This document shows positions 34,501 through 46,294 of a DNA stretch of 64,000 nt, one piece after another. Position numbers and translations under genes: made by a program. The DNA is from Salvelinus alpinus. Taxonomy: Eukaryota > Chordata > Actinopteri > Salmoniformes > Salmonidae. The notes under the pieces were generated by a model. The model did not search any database. It worked only from the letters and a program-made list of their open reading frames with translations, and was not told the DNA's origin. The stretch covers positions 12,513,805 to 12,577,804 of the forward strand of contig NC_092120.1 of assembly GCF_045679555.1 (NCBI RefSeq). Direction: 5' to 3'. Positions within the stretch are counted from its first letter, which is position 1; each line of letters opens with the position of its first letter.

Positions 34501-36580
34501 TCTCAATCAGAGACAACGATAGACAGCTGCCTCTGATTGAGAACCACACCCGGCCAAACACAAAGAAATAGAAAACATAAAGAAACTAGAATGCCCACCC
34601 TAGTCACACCCTGGCCTAACCAAAATAGAGAATAAAAGCCTCTCTATGGCCAGGACGTGACACATGTGACTAACAGAAATGGAATAATGTGTCCCTGAAC
34701 AAAGGGGGGTCAAAAAAAAAAAAAAAGTAACAGTCAGTATCTGGTGTGGCCACCAGCTGCATTAAGTACTGCAGTGCATCTCCTCATGGACGGCACCAGA
34801 TTTGCCAGTTCTTGCTGTGAGATGTTACCCCACTCTTCCACCAAGGCACCTGAAAGTTCCCTGACATTTCTGGGGGGAATGGGAATGGCCCTAGCCCTCA
34901 CCTTCCGATCCAACAGGTCCCAGACGTGCTCAATGGGATTGAGATCCGGGCTCTTCGCTGGCCATGGCAGGACACTGACATTCCTGTCTTGCAGGAAATC
35001 ACGCACAGAACGAGCAGTACAGAACGAGCAGTATGGCTGGTGGCATTGTCATGCTGGAGGGTCATGTCAGGATGAGCCTGCAGGAAGGGTACCACATGAG
35101 GGAGGAGGATGTCTTCCCTGTAACGCACAGCGTTGAGGTTGCCTGCAATGACAACAAGCTCAGTCCAATGATGCTATGACACACCGCCCCAGACCATACC
35201 GACCCTCCACCTCCAAATCGATCCCGCTCCAGAGTACAGGCCTCGGTGTAACGCTCATTCCTTTGACGATAAATGCGAATCCGACCATCACCACTTGTCA
35301 GTGAAGAGCACTTTTTGCCAGTCCTGTCTGGTCCAGTGACGGTGGGTTTGTGCCCATAGGTGACGTTGTTGCCGGTGATGTCAGGTGATGACCTGCCTTA
35401 CAACAGGCCTACAAGCCTCAATCCAGCCTCTCTCAGCCTATTGCGAACAGTCTGAGCACTGATGGAGGGATTGTGCATTCCTGGTGTAACTCAGGCAGGT
35501 GTTGTTGCCATCCTGTACCTGTCCCAAAGGTGTGATGTTCGGATGTACCGATCCTGTGCAGGTGTTGTTACACGTGGTCTGCCACTGTGAGGACGATCAG
35601 CTGTTCGACCTGTCTCCCTCTAGCGCTGTCTTAGGCGTGTCACAATACGGACATTGTAATTTATTGCCCTGGCCACATCTGCAGTCCTCATGCCTCCTTG
35701 CAGCATGCCTAAGGCACGTTCACGCAGATGAGCAGGGACCCTGGGCATCTTTCTTTTGGTGTTTTTCAGAGTCAGTAGAAAGGCCTCTTTAGTGTCCTAA
35801 GTTTTCATAACTGTGGCCTTAATTGCCTACCGTCTGTAAGCTGTTCCACAGGTGCATGTTCATTAATTATTTATGGTTAATTGAACCATCATGGGAAACA
35901 GTGTTTAAACCCTTTACAATGAAGATCTGTGAAGTTATTTGGATTTTTACGAATTATCTTTGAAAGACAGGGTCCTGAAAAAGGGACGTTTCTTTTTTTG
36001 CTGAGTTTATGAGTGTGGCCTCTCACCCACACATTTCTCACATAATGAAGTAGTCCTACCAATCCTGTCCTGCCATTCCCATTTTGAACTCACCTATGAT
36101 TGTTACCGTAGATATGTAAACAATCCATAGGTATGAAACCATAGGCTACTCTCTAGTCTAGGCAGCCCATAAGTAAGTATTTCATTTGGGTGAGATCAAT
36201 GTTAACCAGGCTGTGCCCTCTGAACCCCCACAGCACTGAAGACCCATAGGACAAACCCGAAACAGGTGGTGATTGACTCGGACGGCCCCGTCAACCTCCC
36301 CTGCCCCGTGCACTCCTTTCACGCCACCTACCGCTGGGAGAAGGACAACTGTATCCAGCACTACCCCTGCTTCATCATTGGAGACTCCTGTGTGCTGGAA
36401 CCCACCCCTGGCCTGCCCCTTAAGCAGGGGGTGTTCCGCTGCATGGCCACAGAGAACGGCTACAAGGTGGAGGTGGTCTCCTACAGGCTGGTGATCAACA
36501 GTGGGCCTCTGCCTGCCTCCCTGTCCTCCACCCTGGGGCCCTCCCTCCTTCTTGCTGCAGCCACCCTCTGGCTCCTGTAA
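24843..36580 (+). CDS. sema7a: GPI-anchored semaphorin, SEMA7A-like, 14 exons
   Basis: Exons: 24843-24924, 27376-27515, 28028-28090, 28648-28743, 28972-29077, 29743-29850, 30429-30568, 30928-31112, 31650-31758, 32026-32227, 32821-32936, 33107-33279, 33516-33571, 36234-36580. All junctions are GT-AG and together give 1923 bases, 640 residues (human SEMA7A has 666). Seen: short signal peptide, sema domain (to about 465), PSI domain from C468 with SRDPYCGWD, one Ig domain (about 533-611), then INSG and a hydrophobic tail ending LLLAAATLWLL, as for a GPI anchor with no cytoplasmic part. SEMA7A signals through integrin beta-1 and plexin C1 in axon growth and immune cells. Odd: where human SEMA7A has CRGDQGG this protein has CMVDEGG (245-247), so the integrin RGD is missing. 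Either of two adjacent ATGs could start it. It may be a SEMA7A ohnolog rather than the strict orthologue. Confidence 0.9.
25379..25460. repeat. Short tandem repeat, 32-bp unit
   Basis: The word GTATTAGATT recurs at 25379, 25411 and 25443, with GGAAGAAA and CACTGT between. About 2.5 imperfect copies. Confidence 0.75.
25742..25952. mobile_element. TTAA-flanked MITE, shortened copy
   Basis: It begins TTAAAGGCCCAGTGCAGTC and ends TTGGACCTTTAA, matching in outline a salmonid non-autonomous repeat with piggyBac-like TTAA targets. The interior (GGTTGGAATAATACTGTG-type and CCGCCTGAAATTTC words) fits the same family. About 210 bases, which looks shorter than the copies I remember, so an internal deletion is likely. 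Confidence 0.55.
28464..28628. repeat. (CT)n microsatellite next to sema7a-like exon 4
   Basis: About 165 bases of CT with some CTGTCT interruptions. It ends 19 bases before the exon 4 boundary and merges with the polypyrimidine tract (CCCCCTCTCTGCTACAG). Repeat length is likely to vary between individuals. Confidence 0.95.
30226..30397. mobile_element. Degenerate hAT-like MITE in sema7a-like intron 6
   Basis: The right part, GAGTACCGGCACCTATTTCA then CTTCAAGCACTG, is the reverse complement of the left end of the MITE at 42033-42205 (CAGTGGTGCTTGACTTGG, CTGAAATAGGTGCCGGTACT). The left boundary is drifted and uncertain. Confidence 0.5.
31342..31445. repeat. Fragment of a dispersed salmonid repeat in intron 8
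   Basis: The segment around AAAGGGAAAGGGGGATGCC, CAGTTGTACAACTGAATGC and AACCCAACCCCTCTGAATCA matches a dispersed repeat I know from salmonid sequences. Only the left part of that repeat is present. Confidence 0.5.
34311..34662 (-). mobile_element. LTR-like dispersed repeat (fossil), copy 2
   Basis: 352 bases beginning TGTAACGC and ending CGTGACA, flanked by CATGT at 34306-34310 and 34663-34667. TG...CA ends and a 5-bp target duplication are LTR-like. It is related in reverse orientation to the repeat at 15383-15751. It is younger than the Tc1 copy that it interrupts. No coding region. Confidence 0.6.
34734..35500 (-). pseudogene. Tc1 transposase remnant, minus strand
   Basis: The minus-strand frame 34734-35006 reads 'VSVLPWPAKSPDLNPIEHVW' followed by DLLDRKVRAR, the third acidic region of Tc1 transposase, and ends 'LNAAGGHTRY', a normal C-terminus. 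The frame 34898-35128 gives 'FLQAHPDMTLQHDNATSHTA', the second acidic region. They are in different frames, so a frameshift near 35000 separates them. It coincides with a local direct duplication (ACAGAACGAGCAGTACAGAA, 35005-35030). Upstream parts are only visible as fragments. Confidence 0.75.
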
Positions 36581-37734
36581 CCATTGCAAATGCTAAAGCT
36601 AACCCCTTAGCCTCTAAGGCCCTCTCTCTGACAGACAGGAGAGGAGGGGCCACCATACCCAGGTTAGGTTCGCAGAGCATTGATATTAATGGTCGGGTAA
36701 TGCGATCAGTGTTGCCCACAAAGACAGTTTTCAGAAAAAGTGTTTTTTTATTTAATTTACGTTGTTCAGAAAATGCCTGAAAATAAACCAAGCCATTTAT
36801 TTTTAAATAATATATGGGCCTACCATATTAACTAATACTGTACTGTTTAAACAAAAAAAGACCTAAAACAAACTTAAAATACATAACATTTAAACTTAAT
36901 TAATACATTAACATCAATATGGGTTTTATGGAAAGACAAACTATATTATCATGTCTTATTGTGAATTTTAAATACAGATTCAAACCACAAGATATGCTTT
37001 GCGAACCTTGCCTGTCCACCCAAGAGATGACATCTCATGAGTTGTGTTAAATACAATACCAAGCCAATTTCTCGTTATGGTTTCTCAACTTATTTTGAAA
37101 CTTGATTGTGCTACTTTGTGAATATTTGAAGCTTGAATACTGCTCTAACATCTAAACATCCTGTTGAATGTCATAAGTATAGGCTAGTATTTAGAAAATG
37201 TCTGGTATTGAGTTAAAAAAAGCCTTAACAATTCTGGGACATACCCCCTAAGCACAATTTGCTGTGAAAGCAAAACTGCTCAATTGTGTTGACTTGAATC
37301 TGTGAATGAGGTGGCCAAGCCTTACTTTGATGCTGGGAGGAAGTGTCATCATTTTGACAAGAAGTCATCTTTTTTGACAGGAAGTAGGTAGAAGAGCATG
37401 AGCTCATCCTCGAACATCACTGTGTCTCGGCAAGTCCTCTGCAGTAAAGGCAGTTTTTGCATCATTTTATTGGATAGTATCAGACATTCATATTATGCTA
37501 CTTCATTTTCAACAAACATAAGTACAGTAAACATCATTCAGTGGCAGGTGAGGACAAATTAGAATTGAGTAGATGACATGTAGAGCTAGTTGCATTTTGT
37601 AGTTTGCTAAATATGAGAAAAAGCTTGTGATTATATGAGTACCGTGTGTTAAGTATTTTATTGCTCCGCATATGCTGATTTCCACCATTGCTGCCTATGA
37701 AAGTTATTCTTGACGGTTCAAGGTTTTATACTGT
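36581..37734. other. Probable sema7a-like 3' UTR and intergenic DNA
   Basis: AATAAA at 36782-36787 is a plausible polyadenylation signal about 200 bases after the stop codon. Beyond it the DNA is AT-rich with no recognised feature until the foldback element. Confidence 0.4.
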
Positions 37735-39170
37735 ACGGGATCCAGAGAGGACATATGAATAAAATAAAATAAATCCTTGTTATGTCGAGATAACAATTTA
37801 TTTATCTCATGATCACGACATAACAAACGTTTCATGCTAACATATCAGTCATTGTCAGTTTATAAATTAGAATGTTAGCCAGCTAAATGTCCCTTACCTT
37901 GAACAAAGAGCTCTTGGGGCATCGAAGCCTTCATGGAGCATTTGAGCCATGAACGATGCCTGACAGGCTGACCTGTCTCTGAGGCTGTATGCCACCCCCA
38001 AGACCACAGGCAATCGCATGCAAGCAACAATGCAGCTAACTTGGCTAGTCTTGTGAGTGCGCAAGCTAGCTAGCTAGTTAGCTAGGTAGTCTTACTAGCT
38101 AGCTAGCTAGCTTGTTATATATGCTGGTTGTTAGCTTGCATAACTGATATGTGTATAATTGTAAGGGGCACGTCATGTTTTATGGATAATATTACAATTT
38201 ACAGAGTGGGTGAGCACAATTCCTGACAGGCTAATAAGAGGATATTTTATCCTCAGACCTTGATCAGATTCAATAGCAGTCTCAGAGGCTGATAAATCAG
38301 GATTCCACCTTGTAGGTTGTTTCATAGGTAATGCTCCTTGCAGGCAGAGTAGCAGTCAGTGCATTATGTATATGATCAAGACTGGGTGCGCTCTATTCCT
38401 GGCAGGCTGATTCGATTCAGTAGTAGCCTCAGAGGCTGATAAGTCAGGATGCTGACTAGTAGGCTGTCTGCAAGGAGCCTTACATATGAAACAGCCTATA
38501 AGGCAGCACCCTGATTTATGAGTCTCTACGGCTTCTATTGAATCTGATCAGCTTGCCAGAAATAGAGCTCACTCACTTTGGATTATATGCATCAGCCTAT
38601 ACAGGTCTGACAGCTAATCTGCCTGCAAGAAGATTTACCTATGAAATAACCTACAGGGCAGCATCCTGATTTATCAGCCTCTGAGGCTGAAATTTAATTT
38701 GACCAGCCTGTCAGAAATGCAGCTCACCCACTGCAAATGTAAATATTATTCACAAAAAATGAAGTGTCACTTACAATTTATACACATATCAGTTATGCAA
38801 GCTAACCGCCAGCATAGATAACAAGCTAGCTTGCTAGCTAGAAAGCTCACAAGGCGAGCCAAGTTAGCTGTGTTCCTTGCATGTGATTTAATATGGTCTT
38901 GGGGGCGGTGGACACCCTGGGAGACTGTGTCACCTGTCAGGCATCGTTCCGTGCTTAAATTCCCCACTTTGCGATCAACACAGACACAGGGCTCCTTGAT
39001 GAAGTGGTTATCGTGCATCTGAAGAAATTAATGGGTGATACGTTGTACTTTTGATTATCTTGGGATCTCGACAAAACAACTTTTGTTATGAGATAAATAT
39101 GTCTTGATCTCGACATAACGAGATAACCATTTTTTTTATTCTTATGTCCTCTTCCGTAATACTGTGGTTA
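37735..39170. mobile_element. Large foldback (long inverted repeat) element, about 1.4 kb
   Basis: The outer left end (GAGAGGACATATGAATAAAA, TTATGTCGAGATAAC) pairs with the right end (GTTATGTCGAGATCAAGACA on the minus strand, GAGGACATAAGAATAAA). Pairing continues inward: CATATCAGTTATGCAAGCTA on the minus strand of the left arm matches the right arm, as do the AGCTAGCT runs, GGCATCGTTC and GTGGGTGAGC. The centre (38200-38740) holds diverged units around CAGAGGCTGATAAATCAGGA, arranged both directly and inverted. A possible target duplication is TACTGT on each side. No transposase is seen. The superfamily is unknown; a Mutator-like or hAT-like non-autonomous foldback is possible. Confidence 0.7.
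38062..38113. repeat. AGCTAGCT-rich tract in the left arm of the foldback
   Basis: Two runs of the self-complementary tetramer AGCT/TAGC separated by TAGGTAGTCTTAC. A shorter run at 38820-38845 lies at the mirrored position in the right arm. Confidence 0.8.
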
Positions 39171-42032
39171 TACAATGATGTTACTCATTGACTGCTTTAA
39201 CTAACCTATTCTCAATGGGAAAATCCAGTGCACAATACTCAAAGGGGTTATTTTCATACTTGTATCTGTATGCTGTAACAAAAGGCTTGCCATAATTTGA
39301 TAGGATCATTTTGTGAAGTAGAACACTTTGAGCAGCCACCATACTCTGGGGAGAAAGACAGAAATTGATTGAAATTTTTGGAAGATATGGAACAAAATTC
39401 CTCTTTAAGCAATAGATGTTTTTTATTTTAGCACCTGACCTCACATAAAAATAGTATATGCTTTATTGGAGGCAGAGAATGTTTGCTGGGAGGGAGTGGT
39501 TTACTCAAAGCAAATGTTGAATGTAACATATTAATATGAACGTAGTTGCAACAAAATGCAAGTCTATTGTTCCCATTTATTGATTGTAGTATCTCAGTGC
39601 TGAAGCACCATCTTACAACCACTACTGTGTTTTGAACTGTGCCACTGAGCTTTGTGGCAAATTTTGAAATGGCAAAAAAACACTGTCGCCTGAAAATATT
39701 GGTAGGTAACAGTCTACCTGCATAATGCTGTTCTTAGAACAGTTTTAGCCATAGTTCTGCAGGTTCCATCTTTCTCTCTGGGGGTGGCTGTACGTTTGTT
39801 GTCTCGAGGTCTCGGAAGGATCTGCTTGCTGCATTGCACTGATGCGGGCTATTGACCGTGCCAAACATAAGCTGTGTTGAGCCGCCTCATCCGCCGCCTG
39901 CCGCTTCTCACTCACTTAGCACTTTGAGTAATTGGTTTCCCAAATCTCTTTCTCAAACTCACACACATTCTTATATATGTCACAAATACACACAGGCATG
40001 TAGGTGCGCGCACACACACACACCTCTTGTTTACCAATCACCCACTTCAATCTCATTCCCTTTACTCCAGTATTTACTGTTGCTTATCTGTTTCAATGTA
40101 TTTTGAGCATGAAGCTGGTGTGTCTCTGAAAACAGTGAACAGAAGCCTCTCATACACTAGCCAACACCAATTAGGCAACTGAACCTGTATCGCTCACTGC
40201 AGAGACATACAAGCTCTTTTACCAAGACAGATGGTCTAGTGTCAGTGGGTATTGTTAAAAACGGTCAATGAATCGTGGCTGTGCAGAGTTGATTGTATTT
40301 GGCCTTTCATGGATTTCCAAGGGGCAGCAGTGAAATGGGAGTTTGTTTTCTCTGGAGCACTTTATTTAATGACCACCTTCATAGCCAGGAGTCCCTGCTT
40401 TGACGTGGACATAAACAGTGGATATATCGCATGCGAGTGATTATCATTATCCTAGAAAGATTTAAACCGGTTTGTTGTGTTCAATTACCCGTTAGATAAA
40501 TAATGCCAGCAGAGAAATAGAGTGAAGTGAATCGTATTGTCTTTAAATCCTTTCTCTGGTGCTTTGGACAGTGTTGATTGCATTCTGTGTCTTAGTACAT
40601 TTTTATTGGGAATCAGCTTACCAAACTCGATTGAAGAGGAGATTGTATTGGTATCATGCTCGTTAATGCCTCACCATAACCATGATTTTTTTTAAAGGGC
40701 AGATGTCTGTCTATATGAAGTGTTAATACATGTCCATGTAACAAATATGTAACTCCATATGTTTCCCTTTACTGAACATGTACAGTGAAAATCAATAAAG
40801 TAATCAACTACAGTATTTTATTTTTTATTAACTTTTATTTTTTCAGGGTAGCCTAATTATTATATATATTTTTTCACACACTGGAAGAAAATGGTATATC
40901 ATTGGTCTTTCTTTCATTTGCTTGTGTGTCTGTGAAGAGAGAGCGAGAAGCGGGGCAGAGGGAGGGATGTGGACAAGCATATCAGAGGAGAGGGAGAGAG
41001 AGCGATACATACTTAACTGTATAATACATGGGGCAATGAGCATGGCACCGTTTGCGGCACAGTGGAAAGTTGGATTACTTTAAATTGTAGCAGATTGTGT
41101 TAAATTCATGCTGGAGAACCACAAAATGGTTGATTCTACATTGAGTAAATTCTGTTGAAAATGTTGCACCATCTACTGGTGTAGAATTGTATGACAGTTC
41201 AGTGTCAATGCAGCATATAAGAGTAAAATAAAATAAAAACATCACTTAAACCATGAAACAGACAGGTGAACCCTATTTATGCTGGTGATGAACCCTATTT
41301 ATACTGGTGAATGCCTATTCAAGGACATACTCCCTTGTCAGGGAAGTGATATTGCTTAACACAAAAGAGACTATTTTTGCCAACTCACTGTCAGCTCATT
41401 TTCTACCTATCACTTCCTGATTTTCCCCCAAAGGAAACTTGGCATGACATGGTGATGAATCACTTATGATTAATAACAAGATCTTAAAAGACAGCTTGTT
41501 TTTGTTATGGGTTGTCATTCACTTTTGAACACCCACCAACAAACTGAGGCAACCATAATGAAGAACATATTTATTTCCCCCTCTCTCTTTTCTATTAAAG
41601 TTTCTACCCATTTCCCATGAAGTTAGTTTCCTATTTGTAATGAAGAGAAACAACTAATCTTATTCAATAACAGACAGGCTTACTTATCGACTGCCAGAGA
41701 TAGCCACACAAAGCAAAATCAAAACCCCTGCTACATACAGTATATTAATCAATTTTATTAGGTTCTAGCTTTCCTCTGTGCAAATACAACCACAATACAA
41801 TTATATCTAATGACATGACTCACTAAATCAATTTAATTGCCAGAGAGGTTTTAACTATAAATGTTGAAGGTTCTGACCTAGCATTTTCTCTTTATGTGTT
41901 AGAATACCCAGGGTGGAATAACAACAGAGACAAAGCTATTTCAATGTACTATTGCACAAGATAGCCCCATATCTTATTTTCCCCACAGTCACCTCAAAAG
42001 ACATTGTGTGACATTAAAGGTTGCAAACCCTG
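39171..42032. other. Intergenic DNA, no gene recognised
   Basis: AT-rich, with small CA runs at 40004-40022. I find no coding exon and no element with clear ends. A short direct duplication of AACCCTATTTATRCTGGTGA lies near 41271-41312. Confidence 0.55.
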
Positions 42033-42211
42033 GCAGTGGTGCTTGACTTGGACTGAAATAGGTGCCGGTACTCATTTTGGGTGCAGGTACCTTTTATATT
42101 TAGGTGCAGGAGCGCTACAATACTTGGAGCTAATATTCTATAAGAGGTGCAGGAGCTCAAGCAGTAGAACATTTGAGGTACCGGTACTCTGCTCCTGCCC
42201 AAGTCAAGCAC
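42033..42211. mobile_element. hAT-like MITE
   Basis: Ends CAGTGGTGCTTGACTTGG and the inverted CCAAGTCAAGCACTG, with internal paired TACCGGTACT / GGTGCCGGTACT words. CAGTG termini suggest hAT. The flanks (CCCTGG, CCCTGCAG) are only weakly similar. A degenerate relative lies in the sema7a-like gene at 30226-30397. Confidence 0.7.
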
Positions 42212-43767
42212 TGCCCTGCAGAAAAGGGAATGGCTTCGTCCACCACATTCCACATTCCTGAGTGCGTAACAGAGCAACGAAGAAAATAAGACTTAAAGGG
42301 CTGGTCTTCTTCCTTCATTTCTCATAAGCGTGATCAGTCACTGACAACATATGCTAAAGTGTTGAAGGGCTGAATTGGTTCACTAATCTTTCATCTTTAG
42401 GTAAGTGCTGAGAGTTTGTCTGACTACTTTATATAAAATGTTGATCATTGTAACAGTATAAAGATATTCACAGTAGGGAGATGGTGATAGCACCAGTCAT
42501 TTTCACTCATTTAGATATTTGAGTGTAAAATTACCTCAATAATGTTAGCAGTAACTATTATTAGGCTACAGGATGAGTTTACAAATACCAAACAGTCGGG
42601 CATCAAGGAAAAACTATAAAAAATCTAGATATGCAAATTTGACTTTTTAAGTGACTGAGAAATCAAATGAGTAAAAATAAGTAAGCAGGCCTAGACAGGC
42701 TGTATCAGATAAATATAGAACCACACTGTGATTATAGGAGGAGTCACCATCATCAGCTTTACTCTGTTATACATTTCCCTCAAGTCCAGGAACACAGTGA
42801 TCTGCCAGGTGGATGATGGTGCGTTTGACTCCATTAATATTGTGCTAACTGAAGGACTCATGTGAGGGCCATGGTTTTGTGCAGTCTGTGCAATTGAGCC
42901 ATTGCATCACATATGGCTTTAATGTTAATGTGTTAGGGTACAACTTGATATTGAAGACTTTTAACCAGGTCTCTTGAAAAACAGATTCTGTCAGTGAGAC
43001 TAAGCTGTATAAAAAAAGTTAAATATATCTATGTAAAAATAAAACTGTAGCTCAAGTCAAACTCACAACATTGCAGTATGCATGCCAAGCAAACACACAA
43101 TGGACAGTACCATGACAGACTAGGTTGGGGTAAGTCATTACCTGGGAGCAGTTTTAAAGCTAATTTCCTGCAATTCTACACATGTTATAGCTCATCTCGT
43201 GCCATTTGTCACATTTTGCCATGAGGCTGAGAGAAAACGTTGCAGTTTTAAACTGTCCAGTGAAAATCACTTTTAAAAGTGAATATTGTTAACTCATACT
43301 CAAATGTTGTTGCCTCATCCTATACATAGTATTTGTGGCCGAAGTATAAATAAAAATCAACTCAAACTTGTATCTCAAGCAAAAATAATGCTTACTATGA
43401 TATCACCCTCCTGAGGAGGATGAGCTGGCTAATCACCGTTCTACTCGTATTCATATTTTTAATGACCGGCATACGCCCACACCATTCCTACACAGAAAAT
43501 GTGCTTTAACATACTTAATTACCATTTTTTAGAAGGAAAACCATTTCACTCATTGTAATTAATGAGTCATATTTCGTAGAAATCTGGAAACACTGGACAG
43601 TTATTTTAGAAGGTCACCTTTGGACAAAAACAGCAGCTTTGAACTGATCATGCACCATCATACCCAGTCATTTAATCCTTAAATGGCTACATTAGTGCCA
43701 TTTCTTACAGATGTAAAAACTGATCAGAGTTGTGGTTGTAAAATAACTGCATCTTGCTGTAACTGTT
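42212..43767. other. Intergenic DNA left of the satellite array
   Basis: No gene or bounded repeat recognised. The DNA passes directly into the 52-bp array at 43768. Confidence 0.55.
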
Positions 43768-46294
43768 GGTTTGAGTTAGGGCTGTCATGGTGGTGTGTCC
43801 ATTAAAACACTGAGATGGTGGTTTGAGTTAGGGCTGTCATGGTGGTGTGTCCATTAAAACACTGAGATGGTGGTTTGAGTTAGGGCTATCATGGTGGTGT
43901 GTCCATTAAAACACTGAGATGGTGGTTTGAGTTAGGGCTGTCATGGTGGTGTGTCCATTAAAACACTGAGATGGTGGTTTGAGTTAGGGCTATCATGGTG
44001 GTGTGTCCATTAAAACACTGAGATGGTGGTTTGAGTTAGGGCTGTCATGGTGGTGTGTCCATTAAAACACTGAGAAGGTGGTTTGAGTTAGGGCTGTCAT
44101 GGTGGTGTGTCCATTAAAACACTGAGATGGTGGTTTGAGTTAGGGCTATCATGGTGGTGTGTCCATTAAAACACTGAGATGGTGGTTTGAGTTAGGGCTG
44201 TCATGGTGGTGTGTCCATTAAAACACTGAGAAGGTGGTTTGAGTTAGGGCTGTCATGGTGGTGTGTCCATTAAAACACTGAGATGGTGGTTTGAGTTAGG
44301 GCTATCATGGTGGTGTGTCCATTAAAACACTGAGATGGTGGTTTGAGTTAGGGCTGTCATGGTGGTGTGTCCATTAAAACACTGAGATGGTGGTTTGAGT
44401 TAGGGCTGTCATGGTGGTGTGTCCATTAAAACACTGAGATGGTGGTTTGAGTTAGGGCTATCATGGTGGTGTGTCCATTAAAACACTGAGATGGTGGTTT
44501 GAGTTAGGGCTGTCATGGTGGTGTGTCCATTAAAACACTGAGATGGTGGTTTGAGTTAGGGCTGTCATGGTGGTGTGTCCATTAAAACACTGAGAAGGTG
44601 GTTTGAGTTAGGGCTATCATGGTGGTGTGTCCATTAAAACACTGAGATGGTGGTTTGAGTTAGGGCTGTCATGGTGGTGTGTCCATTAAAACACTGAGAT
44701 GGTGGTTTGAGTTAGGGCTGTCATGGTGGTGTGTCCATTAAAACACTGAGATGGTGGTTTGAGTTAGGGCTATCATGGTGGTGTGTCCATTAAAACACTG
44801 AGATGGTGGTTTGAGTTAGGGCTGTCATGGTGGTGTGTCCATTAAAACACTGAGATGGTGGTTTGAGTTAGGGCTGTCATGGTGGTGTGTCCATTAAAAC
44901 ACTGAGAAGGTGGTTTGAGTTAGGGCTGTCATGGTGGTGTGTCCATTAAAACACTGAGATGGTGGTTTGAGTTAGGGCTGTCATGGTGGTGTGTCCATTA
45001 AAACACTGAGATGGTGGTTTGAGTTAGGGCTGTCATGGTGGTGTGTCCATTAAAACACTGAGATGGTGGTTTGAGTTAGGGCTATCATGGTGGTGTGTCC
45101 ATTAAAACACTGAGATGGTGGTTTGAGTTAGGGCTGTCATGGTGGTGTGTCCATTAAAACACTGAGATGGTGGTTTGAGTTAGGGCTGTCATGGTGGTGT
45201 GTCCATTAAAACACTGAGATGGTGGTTTGAGGTAGGGCTGTCATGGTGGTGTGTCCATTAAAACACTGAGATGGTGCTTTGAGTTAGGGCTGTCATGGTG
45301 GTGTGTCCATTAAAACACTGAGATGGTGGTTTGAGTTAGGGCTGTCATGGTGGTGTGTCCATTAAAACACTGAGATGGTGGTTTGAGTTAGGGCTGTCAT
45401 GGTGGTGTGTCCATTAAAACACTGAGATGGTGGTTTGAGTTAGGGCTGTCATGGTGGTGTGTCCATTAAAACACTGAGATGGTGGTTTGAGTTAGGGCTG
45501 TCATGGTGGTGTGTCCATTAAAACACTGAGATGGTGGTTTGAGTTAGGGCTGTCATGGTGGTGTGTCCATTTAAACACTGAGAAGGTGGTTTGAGTTAGG
45601 GCTGTCATGGTGGTGTGTCCATTAAAACACTGAGATGGTGGTTTGAGTTAGGGCTGTCATGGTGGTGTGTCCATTAAAACACTGAGATGGTGCTTTGAGT
45701 TAGGGCTGTCATAGTGGTGTGTCCATTAAAACACTGAGATGGTGGTTTGAGTTAGGGCTGTCATGGTGGTGTGTCCATTAAAACACTGAGATGGTGGTTT
45801 GAGTTAGGGCTATCATGGTGGTGTGTCCATTAAAACACTGAGATGGTGGTTTGAGTTAGGGCTGTCATGGTGGTGTGTCCATTAAAACACTGAGATGGTG
45901 GTTTGAGTTAGGGCTGTCATGGTGGTGTCCATTAAAACACTGAGATGGTGGTTTGAGTTAGGGCTGTCATGGTGGTGTGTCCATTAAAACACTGAGAAGG
46001 TGGTTTGAGTTAGGGCTGTCATGGTGGTGTGTCCATTAAAACACTGAGATGGTGGTTTGAGTTAGGGCTGTCATGGTGGTGTGTCCATTAAAACACTGAG
46101 ATGGTGGTTTGAGTTAGGGCTGTCATGGTGGTGTGTCCATTAAAACACTGAGAAGGTGGTTTGAGTTAGGGCTGTCATGGTGGTGTGTCCATTAAAACAC
46201 TGAGATGGTGGTTTGAGTTAGGGCTGTCATGGTGGTGTGTCCATTAAAACACTGAGATGGTGGTTTGAGTTAGGGCTGTCATGGTGGTGTGTCC
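43768..46294. repeat. Tandem array of a 52-bp unit, about 49 copies
   Basis: The unit runs from GGTTTGAGTTAGGGCTGTC through ATGGTGGTGTGTCC and ATTAAAACACTGAGATGGT, 52 bases. 2527 bases correspond to about 48.6 units that are almost identical. Only a few positions vary: GCTGTC or GCTATC, GAGATGG or GAGAAGG, GGTTTGAG or GCTTTGAG. One unit near 45920 lacks a GT. The left half shows a three-unit higher-order pattern. It is not coding; 52 is not a multiple of three and stops occur in all frames. Confidence 0.97.

Larger units (their letters stand above)
34173..36009 (-). mobile_element. Third Tc1/mariner family, copy split by an LTR-like repeat
   Basis: Ends are TAAACTCAGCAAAAAAAGAA and the inverted TTCTTTTTTTGCTGAGTTTA, near-perfect and TA-flanked. 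A minus-strand transposase remnant fills the right part. Without the 352-base insertion at 34311-34662 the element would be about 1.48 kb, a normal full-length Tc1 size. The well-matched ends suggest this is one of the younger Tc1 copies here. Confidence 0.85.
33572..36233. other. sema7a-like intron 13
   Basis: A 2.66-kb intron beginning GTGAGT and ending CCCCCACAG. About 1.84 kb of it is a Tc1 copy that itself contains an LTR-like repeat. Removing that copy leaves an intron of about 0.8 kb. Confidence 0.7.

Noticed and set aside
36182-36589. 135-residue minus-strand open frame
   Set aside because: It is the shadow of sema7a-like exon 14, which has clear Ig-domain and GPI-signal sequence in the + frame.
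43768-46294. CRISPR-like regular array
   Set aside because: The 52-bp units are head-to-tail with no unique spacers, and the host is a vertebrate; it is a minisatellite.
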